A stretch of DNA of 64,000 bases from Peronospora farinosa. Its lineage: Eukaryota > Oomycota > Peronosporomycetes > Peronosporales > Peronosporaceae. Positions 9,989 through 22,426 of this stretch are shown here, in pieces. The notes beneath the pieces are model-generated. The model searched no databases. It was not told the DNA's origin and saw nothing but the letters and a program-made list of their open reading frames with translations. Position numbers and translations under genes: made by a program. Numbering within the stretch: the stretch's first letter is position 1; every line of letters begins with the position of its first letter. The stretch spans positions 434,001 to 498,000 of the forward strand of contig CANTFK010000983.1 in assembly GCA_947646735.1 (NCBI GenBank), written 5' to 3'.

Positions 9989-12802
9989 TGTAACCCCGTT
10001 ACAATTTCTCTTCGTGATGTGAATAAGCATGTCGTAACGGCGCAAAAACCCTATGACAGCTAACAAACTCTCCACTAAATCATCACCTTCCAAAGCTCCT
10101 TGCTTACTATTGCTGCTATTGTCCTTGCGTAAAGCACAAATCTTTGCGAGGAAGAACCTTCCGTGGAAAAAGTAGCAGTACCTCCATGACATCGATATCG
10201 CTCGAAAGTAGTTCATTGGTTCCTGTCTACGTGCCGATCGAATACCTTGAAGCCATAATCCGCAATAAATTCTGTTGATCAACGTTGCTCAGGCAAGCAC
10301 GCGTAGTAACTAAAAGCAACGATGCGTCACCTAAATTTTGATGTACTTGGTATCCAAACAAGTGATTCGAAGTAAATGTTTGCATCGTTTCTTTATAATG
10401 TTCAACACGTTACATTCCTTTTGGTACCGTTTACCCGCAATTACTTCCCCTCAAACGAGCACTTATATAAAATTCCGTTGGCAGAAGAAGTTCGATTCAA
10501 CCACATTGTTAGCGTTTCGTCAGATATGTAAATAGCCTTTTCAGAAACGTAGCGCCACGAACTTGCCGAACAAACTCGTGTTATGCTCTTTTTTTTTGCA
10601 CAAGGAAATGGGCTGTCTGGTAAGAGGTGCCAACGTCGTCGAAAAAGCCGAGGTTGGCGAAACGCACAGACAGGAATGAAAATCCATCTGAAGAACGGAG
10701 TGGCTCATTCTAATGTTCCATAGGCTCACCCGGCTGCGTGATTTCGATACCCGTGTATTTCTTTAACCGCGAGCACGACGTGTGCTCCCATGAACGCTGG
10801 TTCTATGACTTGTTCATTGAAAGGTCAGTCGTTTTTACCCTTCTCGCCGGTTGAGCAAGCGTAATGAGCCAATTTCCTGGTCGTCGAGGAAAGCATGATA
10901 CTTGGTGTACAGCTAGAGCTTACACACACGGACGCGTTCTTGGTCCTTGAGGTCCTAGCAGATAGCAGCCTGGTCTGCTGGTCGCTGGTGACGACGATAT
11001 TATAATAGTTTCTTCGTGTCACCCATGGGCGATGCCATTTAGCAACGATGTAGCAGGTCGACACGGTCGAGAGGAAGGCACTGCTAAAAGATGCTGCAGC
11101 GTGAGGGAGATGAAGAGCTCTAGCAGAAACTGGAGCAGGCCCCAGCCTTAAAACGCAATGCATCGGTCCAGTCAGCAAAACCTCATCATTTTTTCAGTGG
11201 AAGACGCGTCGAGCGCAAGATTAAACGATACGCCTTAGTCGTCCTCACAGGCGTTTTAACATAATAATCCCTGGGTCCTAGTTAGTGGCTTAGAACAATG
11301 ACGCAAAGAGTAATGCACGCTGTCGAGTGCAATTGCAAACCGTTCTAGGTGTACACAACTCGCTGCGCATCCACCCCAAGCTACCACGTGCTCCCATCAC
11401 GCGCTACCAAGTCGAGGATACCGTAGAAAACTTGTAAGCTTCACAGTCTCAACCTTATGTTTTTATATGGACTGTTTGTGGCGAACGCACGTCGTAACGA
11501 ATTGACAGCCCTGTTCTTTATCATTTTCTTGAATGCAAGAGTCGAATAATATTGAAAATTATAACGTAAAATGGGAAAGCATGGGACGTATATTCATGAG
11601 CGCCGGCCAATTGGACTTCCAACCTGTTGTAAAGATCTTGCCCGATGCAGCAACGATGCACTGTGCTGCTAGCGTACATCTCATTGATACCCGATCAATT
11701 TGAGTGTTTTCAACATGAGTGCGATGGAGGCCAAACAGGTATCGTGCTCTTACTGTATATAGCAAGTCGTACGCTCCAACTGCTTCGTTATTTGCAACCA
11801 GATTAACTTTTAAGGCCACGATCAACGGCAATCGATTGTATGTAGGTACTCAGGAATAAGCAACAACAACGTTTGTGACCCCCTCCACGGTGTCTAGTCT
11901 AGCGAGCTTCTATCAGAATATGCGAACTCAGTAGTGCCACCCACCTCTGTCTGCAAAGCAGCGGTCACATTTCCCAAGGAGACTCTCTTGAGACGCGAAG
12001 TAATAAGGACACATATGTTCTCGGACCGTCCGTGAAGCAGCAGCTTTAGGCACTCTGCATTGTCAGCACTCCATATTTGTAAGAATGTTTTCATCAGCAA
12101 GCTCATGTCCACCATGAGTAAGAAGTACACACCTTAAAAGACGCGCAGCATGGACTAAAGTAGAAACTTACTAATGAGCAAACTTTCGCAGGATCACCCT
12201 TAAGAACGTTCGAGCTTGCTCACGTACAAACAGCTGTGATGTCCAACCAGCAAATAAACGGCGCGAGTAATTCAACGTGATTATCTCCTCTTCACTCATA
12301 CTGCTTCATTCCAATCACCTCTTTCCCGTGCTTTGTTTTATCGCGATCTTCACGGAGAACATCAAGTACCTTCAGCGCGGTAGGAAACGGTATTCGTGGT
12401 TATAACGAATAAACAACAAAAGATCGTGATGGCTGCCATTGAGTCTCTGTTCATGGTACCACCGATTGCAGCCTTCGTCCAGGTTCGCGAAATGGTTTGC
12501 CACTCTCGAACGAGTAGAAAGATGCCACCAGAACCACATCTCGTCGCGATGGCCAATAAGGTCTACGATGGCCTTTGTGCCAATGACTCTGCAATCTCGA
12601 CGTCCGATAACAGCTGTCACAACAGCAACTCATGCACGTGCTAGTCGAAGAAGCAACAGCGACATAAGGGTTCGCACCGTTGCCAAGCTGATGCGTTTCG
12701 TGACCGACACTCTGTGGTTTTGTATCTCGGCTGTACAGTTCCTTTCGCTTTCTGTGCTAGTTGTAACTCATATGTGTACGGCCGGCAAATTAGCGACCGA
12801 AA
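9989..12802. other. Gene-free degraded DNA flanking the inverted repeat
   Basis: Apart from the 15 bp palindrome at 9989-10003 I recognise no gene. Many short frames overlap on both strands without family motifs. The base texture is more GC-mixed and irregular than in the repeats and looks like eroded transposon sequence. A minus-strand stretch around 11100-10560 reads in broken frames, with several stops in a few hundred bases, and could be an old transposase or polyprotein relic, but it could not be named. Confidence 0.3.
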
Positions 12803-13870
12803 GGTGCCACCTGTGCGATTCCACAACCATCGACTAAGAAAAGGTAACTTGTCATGCTAGTCCTACTCACTTGCTTCTTTAAAAGTGCAAGCATAGGCGG
12901 GTGGTCACGATTCGAGCGTAGTTAAGTTGATAAGGCACGGCATCAAAGCGACCTCAGCAATTTTTAATGTCAGCGATATCAATGTCCAAGTTCCAGATAC
13001 TTCGTCAAACTCACGTTGAATCTCGTTGGACCCCTTGGTAGCAGGAAACGTTAGTACTGCATCGCATGAGCGGTATCGAGGTCGCCACATTTCTAGCGTC
13101 GGTATTCTGTTAGCAAATGCAAGTGAAGCCATTGTCATCAGTGCTGGCCTCTGTTTCCCGCAGAAGATCTAGCATTAAGCCTGATGGACAATCGTCATCC
13201 TACTGACATTTAATGCTTGCCATGTGGTCAACATTCGTTATGCGGAGTTCATTGGTGGCAGACTCCTGGCAATAGAATACAGAGGAGATGATAGCTGGTG
13301 AAAGTGTTGTCGATTCGAATCTTTGGCTGCATCGTGATTATGGTGAGAAATTCCACCTTGCTAATACACAGCCATCAGTTACGTATCTACATATTATAGT
13401 GGCCTGGTAGTATCTATTTATATGGGTCAGAGCTGTCAGCTCCTGTTGACAGCTCGTGACTGCAGCATTTACACATAGAAATAGTAGAAAAGGACAAATA
13501 TCTCAGAGGGACAATGAGCAACAATTACATTCTACCCTTATCTCTCGTAATGCTGCTTCTCTGGCAGTTACTGCTCGTGGATCTCTCCTACTGCTCACGG
13601 CTATGGCTGAGGTTATAGCGACTACGATCCCATCATCTTTGGTGCATTTGTCTATGGCCACAATCATCTCAAAACGGCCGCTACAAATTCTCTCAGACTT
13701 CGATCGCATTTGGCTCACTGGGTGGCCCACCTCAACCAATCAGCTTCCCAAATTATGGCGTCGCCATCTTCCTTATCAGCCAGGGGAAATTAGGACTGTT
13801 ATGAAAACGGGTGTATGTGCAGAGAGTCATCATCGTGTTCGTACGTGGATCAAGTAGGGGCGAGGTAGAT
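12803..13870. other. Outer part of left arm, no recognised gene
   Basis: This kilobase matches 37886-38922 in reverse complement but with larger indels than the rest of the arm. The right copy has roughly 240 bp extra after its equivalent of 13065, and lacks about 60-80 bp near 13250-13300. No ORF with family resemblance was found. It holds the 3' flank of the left cystatin gene. Confidence 0.5.
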
Positions 13871-14726
13871 TCATCCGTCCCAATAGCGTTGCCATACCTC
13901 GTCTAGTCTGTTTAATTTAAACCAGGCAAGAATCTGCGATTTCTCAATCCTGTCGCAATCCGCATCCTCAACAACTGCAGACGGCAGCCATGGGTGATCA
14001 GAATATAACATTTTAACGGATTCGCTGGGACTGCAGCCATTAATGTTATGGGGATAGCCAGCTAGCCAGGAATACGAGGTATCGTAGCCGTAGTCGTCCA
14101 GACCCATAGCTTCAAGCCAGTGCTTAAGCAGCGTCTCCTCTTCTGCTGACGGCTGTTGACAACTACACATTGGATTCTTCGTTTGATTAGGTGCAACTGT
14201 TACCAACAACAAAGAGAAGTTAGAGCAACGACGTGTGATAAATGACGATGTTTGATACTACATTAGGCATCAAGCTTTCCAAAATAAAATAACGCAAATA
14301 CAATCACATACTCGGATTAGTCTGATGGCAACTTCCTTTAATGGTGTCCACTTTCGTAATGCTCGAAAGCTCTAGCGTATTCGTCCACGACTGCTCAAAG
14401 ATCACCACTTGATATGGCGAGGGCGTGCAGGATGCCAGCGTCACGTTAGAGCACTTGCCTTCCGACATCAAGACATTGCAGCCGTTGATGTCGAGCATGT
14501 AGTTGATGCCAGCCACCACTTGCGCTTTTACTGAAATCACGTCGGACCAGCACACGCGCATGCTACCCACCGACTCGGAAAAGCTCGTGCTTCTAAGTGC
14601 GGCTGTCAATTTGTCCGTATATGCGGGTACCAAGGGGACCAGATCATATGCGCCATCTATATCGTCCGCAGCACTATGCGTCGCGGCGAGCGCAGTGAAC
14701 GTCAGAAGAGCAAAAGCTACACGCAT
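13871..14726 (-). CDS. Secreted cystatin-like protease inhibitor (EPIC-type), left copy, C-terminally frameshifted
   Basis: Two exons: 14726-14312 and 14196-13871, with a GT-AG intron between, for 246 residues. A signal peptide (MRVAFALLTFTALAATHSA) is followed by a cystatin domain with the family's QVVAG loop at residues 69-73 and a late Trp in EQSW. In Phytophthora, EPIC cystatins are secreted and inhibit papain-like cysteine proteases of the plant apoplast. Exon 2 adds an unfamiliar Cys-containing domain (CSCQQPSAEEETLLKHW, then SYSWLAGYPHNINGC). Compared with the right-arm copy there is one Asn/Ile change, and one extra G after the codons for RLDE. That G shifts the frame and ends the protein after eight further residues. 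Confidence 0.8.
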
Positions 14727-15026
14727 CTAATGTAGATTGAGTGGTAAGTGGGCAGTTTGAAAATGACTGAGTGAGATGTTCCTCACTTTCAAAGATGAAG
14801 CGGAATAAACATGGGTTCAGCAAAGACTTCTTTTGTTTAGTCACGCCACCGAATTCGTAAGAACATCTCACTTATCAGGATATAGCCATAATCAAATGCG
14901 GATATGTTTAATTGGGTCAAAATTCAACGAGCTTTCAAGAAAAAAAAAAAAAAATGTCTTGCTTACATTTGGCCCATCGACTTTTCAATACATGTATGTT
15001 TGTTTGGTAGTGATCATGCCATAGAT

Positions 15027-17551
15027 GGAGAGCTTTCTTCAATTCGGGGAGTTCGGTCGGGTATTCGGCAGGGCTGTCCTCTCGCTCCCCTTCTTTTTCT
15101 GGTGGTAGTAGAGGTATTGGCAGTTGCAATACAAACGTCGCCACAACTTCAGGGGCTCACACTTCAGGGAGCACATACACCCAGTCACATCTTTTCGGGG
15201 TTTGTCGACGACTCCACATTATTTCTTCAAAAAGCAAGTTTACTACGACCGGCTATGGAAATTATTACTGAGTTTGGACGGCTATCGGGGTTGCAAGTGC
15301 AACCGACTAAAAGCCAAATCATATTTTTAAATACGGCTATCCATCAACTCACGTACCAAGGAATTGCAGTGGTTGCTCCGTCAACAACTACGAGATATCT
15401 CGGATATCAAGTGGGGACAGGAAAGTTGCGAAATATTAATTGGGCTCTCCGCATCAAAAATACACAGCGCCGCCTCCTCACTGCAACGCGAGTATCGACG
15501 ACTCTCGAGCACCGTGTCCTAATACTCAACACGATTGTTCTCCCCGGGATTTTGTTTACAGCAGCAGTTTTCGAGCCCCCCGGCTGGGCGCTAAAACAAT
15601 TGGATCACCTCTATAAACAATTTCTCTGGAAATCGTCCAACAAGATCGAACCTGGGAGACACAAAATCGCTCCAGGCCTACTCTACACTCCCCGGAAGGC
15701 AGGAGGAATTGGCCTAGTGTCCGTCCCAATTGCTATTAAAACACAGCGAGTGAAACACGCGCTTCTGGCACTTACTCGGCCGGAGGATATGTATCTCACA
15801 GCGTGGGTGTCCTGGAACACGCATGGGGCACGTAACACGAGCATCAGCCCGCATCGACCGAGCGTAAAACACATCGTATCGCCGTCGTTCGAGCGTTATC
15901 CCGATGTGATCCATGAACTCGGCTGCACATTACAGCCAGACATCGCGCAAACGGCGGTAATCCTAGCACGAGTACAAGAACATCTACCGAACCTTCGGTC
16001 ATCATCGACCAGTTGGTGGGAGGAAAATGACTGGATTTTGCACCTCTCCGAGCCCCTTCCATGGCGGCCTCAAGGGGATGAGATTTGGCCTCAGGAGATA
16101 AACGATTTTTGGCAGACTTTTCAGTGGAGTGGTAATCCTTGGATTCTCTCACCGCAGGCGCTCGAGCTGTCCCGATCCAAATATAACAGAATTCGTGATG
16201 TATCCCTCGAACAACTCCACATCCAGCGGACAGGCCCCCAAGAATACGTCTTCAGCGGCATTGGCACGGATGTCCATGACCCCCGCCATTCGCATGCGAA
16301 ACTTCGAGAATGGGCGATCATAATTTTACTTTCGTCGCCGCCACTAGACGTGGGAAATCCGGTAGGGTGCCCAAGCCCATTGCGGCTAAGGCAACAGCTA
16401 CCATTCACGCAAGCCATCTCATGGGTGCTGATCGGGCCAGGCAAGGTTCGAGGCGTTTCACTCTCTGATGAATCTGATCGCCCTCAGAGTTGGGAGCTCA
16501 CTCAATGCCACGATGGCATAACTTGGGTTTTCGACGGCGCTCCGCCGCTAGTAAAAGGGAAATCGCAGGAACTCACCCAAAAAGCGGAGAGCAAGCTCAG
16601 CCGACATGGGGTTGTCTTTTTTTCCAACCCACAGATCCACCACTATCCGTGGTCCGCACCGCCTACGGTTCCCAACCATCGACTATTCACTTTTTTGAAA
16701 AAACAAGCTTTTCAGGCGACAAAGCGCGGTCTCGCAGCACCGCTGAAGCAGGTCATCGATCGGCTAGCCACCAAGAGCCAGAATACGCGGTGGCAATGCA
16801 CAGCTTTAAATGTCACGCCGGCTCAGCTATGGGATCACGGCCATGCGGTAACGGAATACCAGCTATGGACACGATATCGACACGCTACCGGACAGCTAAA
16901 CTTTTGGTACCAAAACCGACCCCCGGACGGATCATGCACATATTTGGAATGTGTAGGCCAAAAGGAAACCCAGGAGCATCTCTTTTGGGGATGTCCCCGC
17001 GCTCAGGCAATCTGGGCCCGGCTTATCAGTCATTGGGAGAGTACACCTCACCATCCTACCCACCTCCTGGATTGGCTCGAACACTGCGCAAACTGTAGCG
17101 TACCACGCATCTCGCCGCAGGTCACAGCAAAGCTGTTAGCCCGGTACCCGGAAGACATTGATCTATTCGCCACAGCCTGGAGGACGATTTGGGAAGTCGC
17201 AGTGACCGTCATTATCACAATGCTCTGGCAACTTCGCGTGGATAGGATTTTTAACAATGCGCTTATTCCGATACAAGCCAGTGAAACTTTGATCTGGAAT
17301 CGGATTCAGCTCCAACTGAGGGCGCTCATCAAACGTCTCCATTGCAGGGCGGCCACAGCCGTCCGTGGAGCCCAACTATCTGCATGTTACGACATATTTA
17401 TATCAGAACCGAGAGGGCAGTCCGGCGTTCATAGACGTGCTGCCAGCCGCAGGCAATTCCTGGACCCTCCAGCGTTGCTAGTGTGGTTAACTACCTACCA
17501 GAGATCTTGCACTAATCAGTAAATAGACAATCTGTTCTCTCTCTCTTTCTC
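15027..17551 (+). mobile_element. 5'-truncated non-LTR retrotransposon (LINE), left copy
   Basis: A 2.5 kb insertion flanked by perfect 19 bp target-site duplications at 15008-15026 and 17552-17570. The open frame to 17522 encodes the C-terminal part of a LINE reverse transcriptase: [13 protein letters not shown], then the catalytic FVDD (15201-15212; a variant of YADD), the thumb, and a zinc-binding RVT domain with Cys and His spaced as CTYLEC...EHLFWGC near 16935-16990. The endonuclease and the first half of RT are missing, typical of aborted target-primed reverse transcription. The 3' UTR (AAATAGACAATCTGTT and a TC-rich tail) is shared with the short LINE tail at 39.1-39.6 kb. Confidence 0.92.
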
Positions 17552-17570
17552 TAGTGATCATGCCATAGAT

Positions 17571-18769
17571 CAGGCTAGTACCTTCGTACCTGGTTCTCGG
17601 ACCAGATTAGTACGCTCTTTGCGCCTAAGTGGTGGGAATGAATCCGGGTTCAGTATAGCCGTATTTTGTATACTCGCGTGGCCGCTCAAATCTCATTAGG
17701 TATCACGTAAAGAAAGGGAACTGTGAACGAGGAAGTAAATGGAAAAGTAAATTAACTTATAAAGCCCCTACAAATGTATTGTGATATCTAGTAAAGAGGG
17801 AACTCCGGAACGAGGATGGACATGGAAAAGTAAATTAGCTCTTCCTGTTTAATCAATTTATGCTTGGAAGAAGCATTTTAGAAAGTTCTTCTGTAGTTTT
17901 TTTATTTCTGAGCCCCAACAGCTGCCTGTGACTGAATATTAAACTAATTTTACCACTTGCGAAGTTAATACAGTACTACAGTATAATAACTTTGTCGGGC
18001 TAGACCTCCTATTCAAATCATTTTTGCATATCACGCAATTCATGATTCAGATTTGTCTCCCCAGGGCTGATTTGTGATTCAGATTCATGATATTCAGATT
18101 CATGATTTATGAATCAAGTCAACTAAATAATACATTAATAAAAAACTAATTAAGAAAGACGAGCTCGTATTATTGAGGCATTTATGTGCCTGAAATTTAT
18201 TGCAGAAAATAAGGCTACCTTCAGATGGACTAATCCTTATAAATGGTTTTCAATTAAATCTATTGTCATCATTAATTTTTGTTGAGTCAAAAAGTGGTGA
18301 TCAAAAGACTGTCAATAAATTATATGAAATTTGAAACATGACGCGTGATAGAGATTCATGATTCATAAAGCAGATTTATGAATCATGAATCTAGATAGGA
18401 GGCCTAGTTAGGGCTCAGAAAAAAACCTACAACAGAACTTTCTAGATTGCCTCCTCTCCAGCATTAATTGATAGATTGATTAATACTTGAGAGGAGGCAA
18501 TCTAGAAAGTTCTGTTGTAGGGTTTAAGATAGTTTTTACTTTCTCGCTCCACATTTCCCTCTGTATTTAATGTAATTGAGGTTTAATTACAAAGGGTCGA
18601 GGAAGTCAATAAAAAAAGTATAAACTTTATAGAACCCCAACAAGTGTATTGTGATATCAGATACAGAGGGTACTCGGGAACGAGGAAGTAAATGAAACGG
18701 TAAATTAGCTCTTATACACACCCTATAAATGTTCATAGCCAAATTGTAACGGGGTTACACGACGGTTGG
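17571..18769. repeat. AT-rich nested foldback/MITE-like repeats, left arm
   Basis: A gene-free interval built of short repeats. Units at 17699-17759, 17782-17844 and 18653-18714 are diverged direct copies, each ending near AAAGTAAATTAGCTCTT. Segments 17881-17917 and 18411-18445 are inverted relatives. Between them, the ends GGGCTAGACCTCCTAT (from 17998) and the reverse complement of ATAGGAGGCCTAGTTAGGGC (to about 18413) look like terminal inverted repeats of a roughly 415 bp non-autonomous DNA element. Its interior repeats ATTCATGATT-like words and includes a perfect 17 bp hairpin at 18353-18391. The same set is mirrored at 32879-34078. No transposase is encoded. Confidence 0.65.
18426..18521. 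repeat. Perfect 33 bp inverted repeat (hairpin), left arm
   Basis: CCTACAACAGAACTTTCTAG and the following 13 bases (18426-18458) recur exactly in reverse complement at 18489-18521, with a 30-base AT-rich loop. This is the strongest local hairpin in the window. It is present in both arms (mirror at 33127-33222). Confidence 0.9.
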
Positions 18770-18907
18770 TGTAAGAAATGGGCACTCATGCGTAACGATT
18801 AAAGTAATGACTGACGACTTAGCAAGGTGTAAGGCGATTAGTTCAGTGATAGTTCGAACGTGATCGATGGATAGGCGATTGAGTGGCCAAGAGCGTGAAT
18901 GGCTAAT

Positions 18908-19620
18908 ACTTCGGTCCCGTAGAACTTCCGGATCGCAAGCTTATGCTACCTTGCGTCGGGCATAGGATACTGGATTGGTGAAGGAGCTTGCATCGGCGCA
19001 GCTGGCGGCGCTTGATGCTGTGGCATAGGCTGGTACGGTGGCAATGGAGGAGGCGGTGGTGGAAGTTGCTGTGCGCGCTGCGGCGCACGTTGCTGTTACC
19101 TTGGCCTGGAGCCATCGATATGATCCATACTCGGACGGGGAACTTGGTGGATTCGCAAGTCTGACCATCCTAGCGCGTCACGATGCAGCTTACCCGCGAG
19201 GTCTGCGCCAAGCATCGAGCTGAACATCTCGCTTTCGCCAGCGCAACGCATACGTTCGTCTTGGTCCATCCTGGCCTGGGACAGCTCTATCTTTTTTCAT
19301 GCGTTCGTCCATCCCACTTAGCATCTCGAGAACCTTCTGCGTCGCGTCGGTCTACGCGCTTCTTGCGTGAGCGTGCGGAGGGATGACCACGGCAGGCTCC
19401 GACGCCACCCTTTCGTGACTGGTTGTCGACGGTGCCTGTGCCGTATTGGTATCATCGGTTGCCTCTCGTTGGGCTCATTATCTGTTCGATAGCGTTGTTA
19501 CTAGTTGTAGGGAGGGAGTTGATGGCGGTGTGATAAAAGGATTCTGACATTGCTTTTTTGTTATTCTTTCTACTATAAAGGACTAGCTGTTCTTGTTCTT
19601 CATCATCTCTATCCACTCAG
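18908..19620 (-). other. Inverted 713 bp block inside Copia LTR/gag, left arm
   Basis: Within the Copia copy the segment 18908-19620 is in the wrong orientation. Its right end (around 19480-19620) is the reverse complement of mid-LTR sequence seen at 27960-28100, and its left end holds gag leader sequence. Flipping the block on paper would rejoin the LTR at 18907 and bring the gag start next to 19621. The same inversion with the same breakpoints exists in the right arm (32028-32740), so it predates the arm duplication. Confidence 0.75.
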
Positions 19621-20182
19621 TGTACGTCGGACTTGGGTCCGATATTTCGACTGGGGTAAAACCTTTTGGGGACAAGGAGACATGGCACAAGAGCCGTGTA
19701 GATTTCTGTGGACCAAAAATGTCAAGACTAATGTCCTTCGCCAGTATTTGTCCGGTACAGCGGAACGCTATTTTAGCAAGCAGGCCGACACATGGTGGGC
19801 CGTGCTACCGACTCTGCAGTATTTAATGCAGCGTATGCTTGACACATTCAAGACGACTATCACTGCAGCTCAAGCGATGAAATTTTTCATGATGAAGAAG
19901 GATGGCAAGCGGTCCTGGCCGGAGCACTACCTCTTCCTTGTTACAGTCAGAGATGCGACTGGTGGCGCTGAGTAGCAGGTACTCGATAACATCGTGAGGT
20001 ATGTATTGACCGAGCTATCTGCGATACTGATGGCGAAGTACGAGACGCATTGTGTCCACTATCTAGTGCACACCGAAGAGCTCGCACATTTCGCGCAAGC
20101 AATCGAGATGGAAGCCCGACCTGGACGCTCTTTTGGAAAGGAGGTCATCGCGTACGTGGATGATTTTACGTCGCGCAAGTAG
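19621..20182 (+). pseudogene. Copia gag remnant, left arm
   Basis: Broken frames encode a Copia gag core: YVGLGSD near the start, then in the next frame [30 protein letters not shown]-like spacing and, after a stop at 19975, a second stretch with HTEELAHFAQAIEMEARPG. A zinc knuckle follows at about 20185-20230 but has a stop codon between its first two cysteines. Frameshifts near 19650 and 19975 make it inactive. Confidence 0.75.
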
Positions 20183-20864
20183 ACGCACACCTGTTATTGA
20201 TGTGGAAAGACAGGATACGTCAAAGCCTACTATAGCAGCAAGAAGACTGGCGACACGAACGGCGTCCGTCGCGGCCTTAGCGGCGGCAACATTATGCTCG
20301 CAATAGGCGAAGGCGCCAGCAAAAGGGTTCGCGTCGTGCCAAGTACTGGCGATTAACGAAAACAGCGAAGAAAAAAGGCGACGACTGGATTCTTGACAGT
20401 GAGTCTAGCCGCACCTAGTCAACAACGCGTCTCTCCTACAGGATGTGCGAGACTGTAAGCACGAGTTCCACCTGGCAGACGGCGAGGTAATCAAGTTCTT
20501 ACGCGTCGGTTTCGTAGGCTGACTGTGATAGCGAAGGGGCATGAGCATGATGTGACTGACTGAGGTTTACCTCGCGACTGAGCTATCGCAAAATATAATG
20601 TCGTACATTAAGCTCGAGCGCAAGGGGTTCGGTCTTGTCTACGACGGCGCGACGCGTGCACTGGCAAGACGCAGCAATGGCGAAGTCGTGTTTGACATTA
20701 AGATTGATAATAATGTGCTATATATGTAGAGACAGTGGAACCATTACGCGTCCCACGGACGCCAAGCGACGTGTTGTGGCGATCTTAACTTAAAAGTCGA
20801 CAGAACATTTGGCCACGGATGCGCAAAGCGGCTCGCTCTACCATTTTTACAGCGTTTAGGTCAT
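20183..20864 (+). pseudogene. Copia zinc-knuckle and protease remnant, left arm
   Basis: Degenerate reading frames link gag to integrase. The protease signature ILDS is followed by Glu in place of the catalytic-triad Gly at 20401-20403. Several stops interrupt the frame. The mirror segment at 30781-31465 carries the same Glu codon. Confidence 0.6.
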
Positions 20865-21419
20865 TTGGCTTACGACACGGTCGAGCGCATGGAAAGGGAT
20901 GCAGAGGCTGGTCTCGTACTCACGGATCGTGCTAGGCCGACGTGCATTCTGGGTGCCCAAGGAAAACAAACGAAGAACACACAGTCGCGCAAGAACATGG
21001 ACGCCAACTCGCCGATTGAACGCATTGGCGGCGTCATCTGTTTCGGCCTTAAAGGCTCGATGACACCAAAGGACCGGCTTGGGAACCGGTACCTCGTTAA
21101 TTTTGTGGACCATAAGTCCAACTACTGCCGCGTTTTCTTCGTTCCAACAAACTATAAAGCCGCAAAAAAGTTCGAACACTTTTTGGCGTTCTTCGGACGT
21201 CAGTTTGACTGCCGCATCCACGTGCTACGGACGTACGGCTGTGACGAATACGCGAGCGTCGACCTCTTATGCAAGTCGAATGGCGTCACACGACAGGTCA
21301 GCGAAGCGCGCAACCAGGCGTCAAACGGCAAAGCCGAGCGTTCGACGACTGGTTGCGCGCTTCGCCGAGCGTATGCATCGAGCGGTGTTAAGCATGGCGT
21401 GGTCGATGATCTTCCCTAA
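20865..21419 (+). pseudogene. Copia integrase fragment, left arm
   Basis: Open frame of 184 codons covering the GAG-pre-integrase region (LGHLAYDTVERM) and part of the integrase core (RYLVNFVDHKSNYCRVFF, with the first catalytic Asp, and RTYGCDEYAS). The expected zinc-binding HHCC and the third catalytic Glu context are eroded, and the frame ends early at LTDW-like decay. Remaining pol sequence to 21899 is out of frame. Confidence 0.75.
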
Positions 21420-22426
21420 TTGACTGCTTGTATCTTTCTGGGGTGATGCAGTTGAGTAGGCAGCCTACTTTGCAACCGCAGCCAGACGAGCTCAAATGCA
21501 AAGAGCGCGTCACCATTAGAGATGCTGACAAAGCACGCACCTGATTTTCAAGACATCGTAGCCTTCGGCTCTGTCTACCGCGATCCGTGCAATAATTTTC
21601 TGGCAAAGCGATCGCAAGTAGGCATCACCATCGGACGCAGCGATAAAAGTAAGGGCTACAGAGTGCTCCTTTACAAGGGAGAACAAAGGTTCGGGTACGT
21701 AGCACGTGAAGGACATTGAGACGCTCAGAGATGCGCAGAACAGCCAGTTGCATAGCGTGCTCGAATACGAGGACTAAGCAGCTGTGCCAGAGACGGCGAG
21801 CATGAAGTCATCAGACGCAGTTCCGGCTTTGACGATTCGAAGCAGAAAAAAATGAAGTCATGGACGCGTGCCGCACACAGAACGCGCAGTGCGACGAAGT
21901 GTGGCGAAGCGAAAGAGCGAATTTGGCAAAGTGTGATCGCATATTTTCGGATAAGTCCGAAATGGCCAATTTTGATGAATCACGATCTCGCAGAAAGGTT
22001 TCGAGACGATGGCAAATGGAATAGAAAACAGTGAATGGTGGAGTTTGCAGTTCTATGTGGAGTTAACTATGGCCTAGAAACTACGAAATTGCGATCTCCG
22101 GTATTTTTCGATGGCGATCCGCGTGAACGCGATCGCTAAGAAGGAGGATTGGTAAATTCAAGTATGTGGAAGACGGTCTGGTGTGGATCACGTCGCTATG
22201 GAAGACTGGAATGAGGTGGACATGACATGTCATATAGATGTACCATTTTACACGATCCGAGAAACAGTGAAGAGGACAAGTCGTGATTCAGCGGACCGCG
22301 ATCCGATACTAAAATAAGTACCGCGATCCGATACAAAAATGGTATTAGATCCAAGCGAGGTAGCGATCCAGATCGCGGCGATATTGGAGTGGACCATATT
22401 ACAAGATCTTATTTTTCCGAAAGGGT

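Larger units (their letters stand above)
12803..21899 (+). repeat. Left arm of a large inverted repeat
   Basis: Sequence from about 12803 to 21899 recurs in reverse complement at 38922 to 29887. Matching landmarks sum to about 51640-51650 across most of the arm (cystatin start 14726 with 36913, LINE target repeats, Copia start 18770 with 32878, integrase ORF 20865 with 30780). Encoded proteins are nearly identical. Differences include a 10-base poly-A length change near 14945, a one-base change in a T run near 16620, a one-base indel in the cystatin gene, and about 150 bp (21546-21700) absent from the right arm. Larger indels appear only in the outermost kilobase. The inner edge falls inside Copia pol. 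Confidence 0.93.
18770..21899 (+). mobile_element. Ty1/Copia retrotransposon, left-arm copy truncated within pol
   Basis: Starts with TGTAAGAAATGG at 18770, the Copia LTR start (compare TGTTAGAAATAGG of the 3' LTR). It carries degenerate gag, protease and integrase reading frames, then stops at 21899, where Gypsy-like sequence takes over. The gag zinc knuckle has an in-frame stop (Cys-Tyr-stop-Cys-Gly-Lys near 20190). The protease active site reads Asp-Ser-Glu (20395-20403) in place of Asp-Ser-Gly. RT and RNase H are absent from this arm. The 5' LTR is interrupted by an inverted block (18908-19620). Confidence 0.85.

Noticed and set aside
9917..10282. 121-codon minus frame as a gene
   Set aside because: The C-terminal part is Copia LTR sequence and the rest has no family motif.
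10500..11200. Possible transposase or host gene in broken frames
   Set aside because: Several stops in each frame and no definite motif; left as unassigned degraded DNA.
16490..17098. 202-codon frame overlapping the LINE ORF
   Set aside because: Alternative frame of the LINE coding region; the RT frame carries the zinc-binding motif and is the real one.
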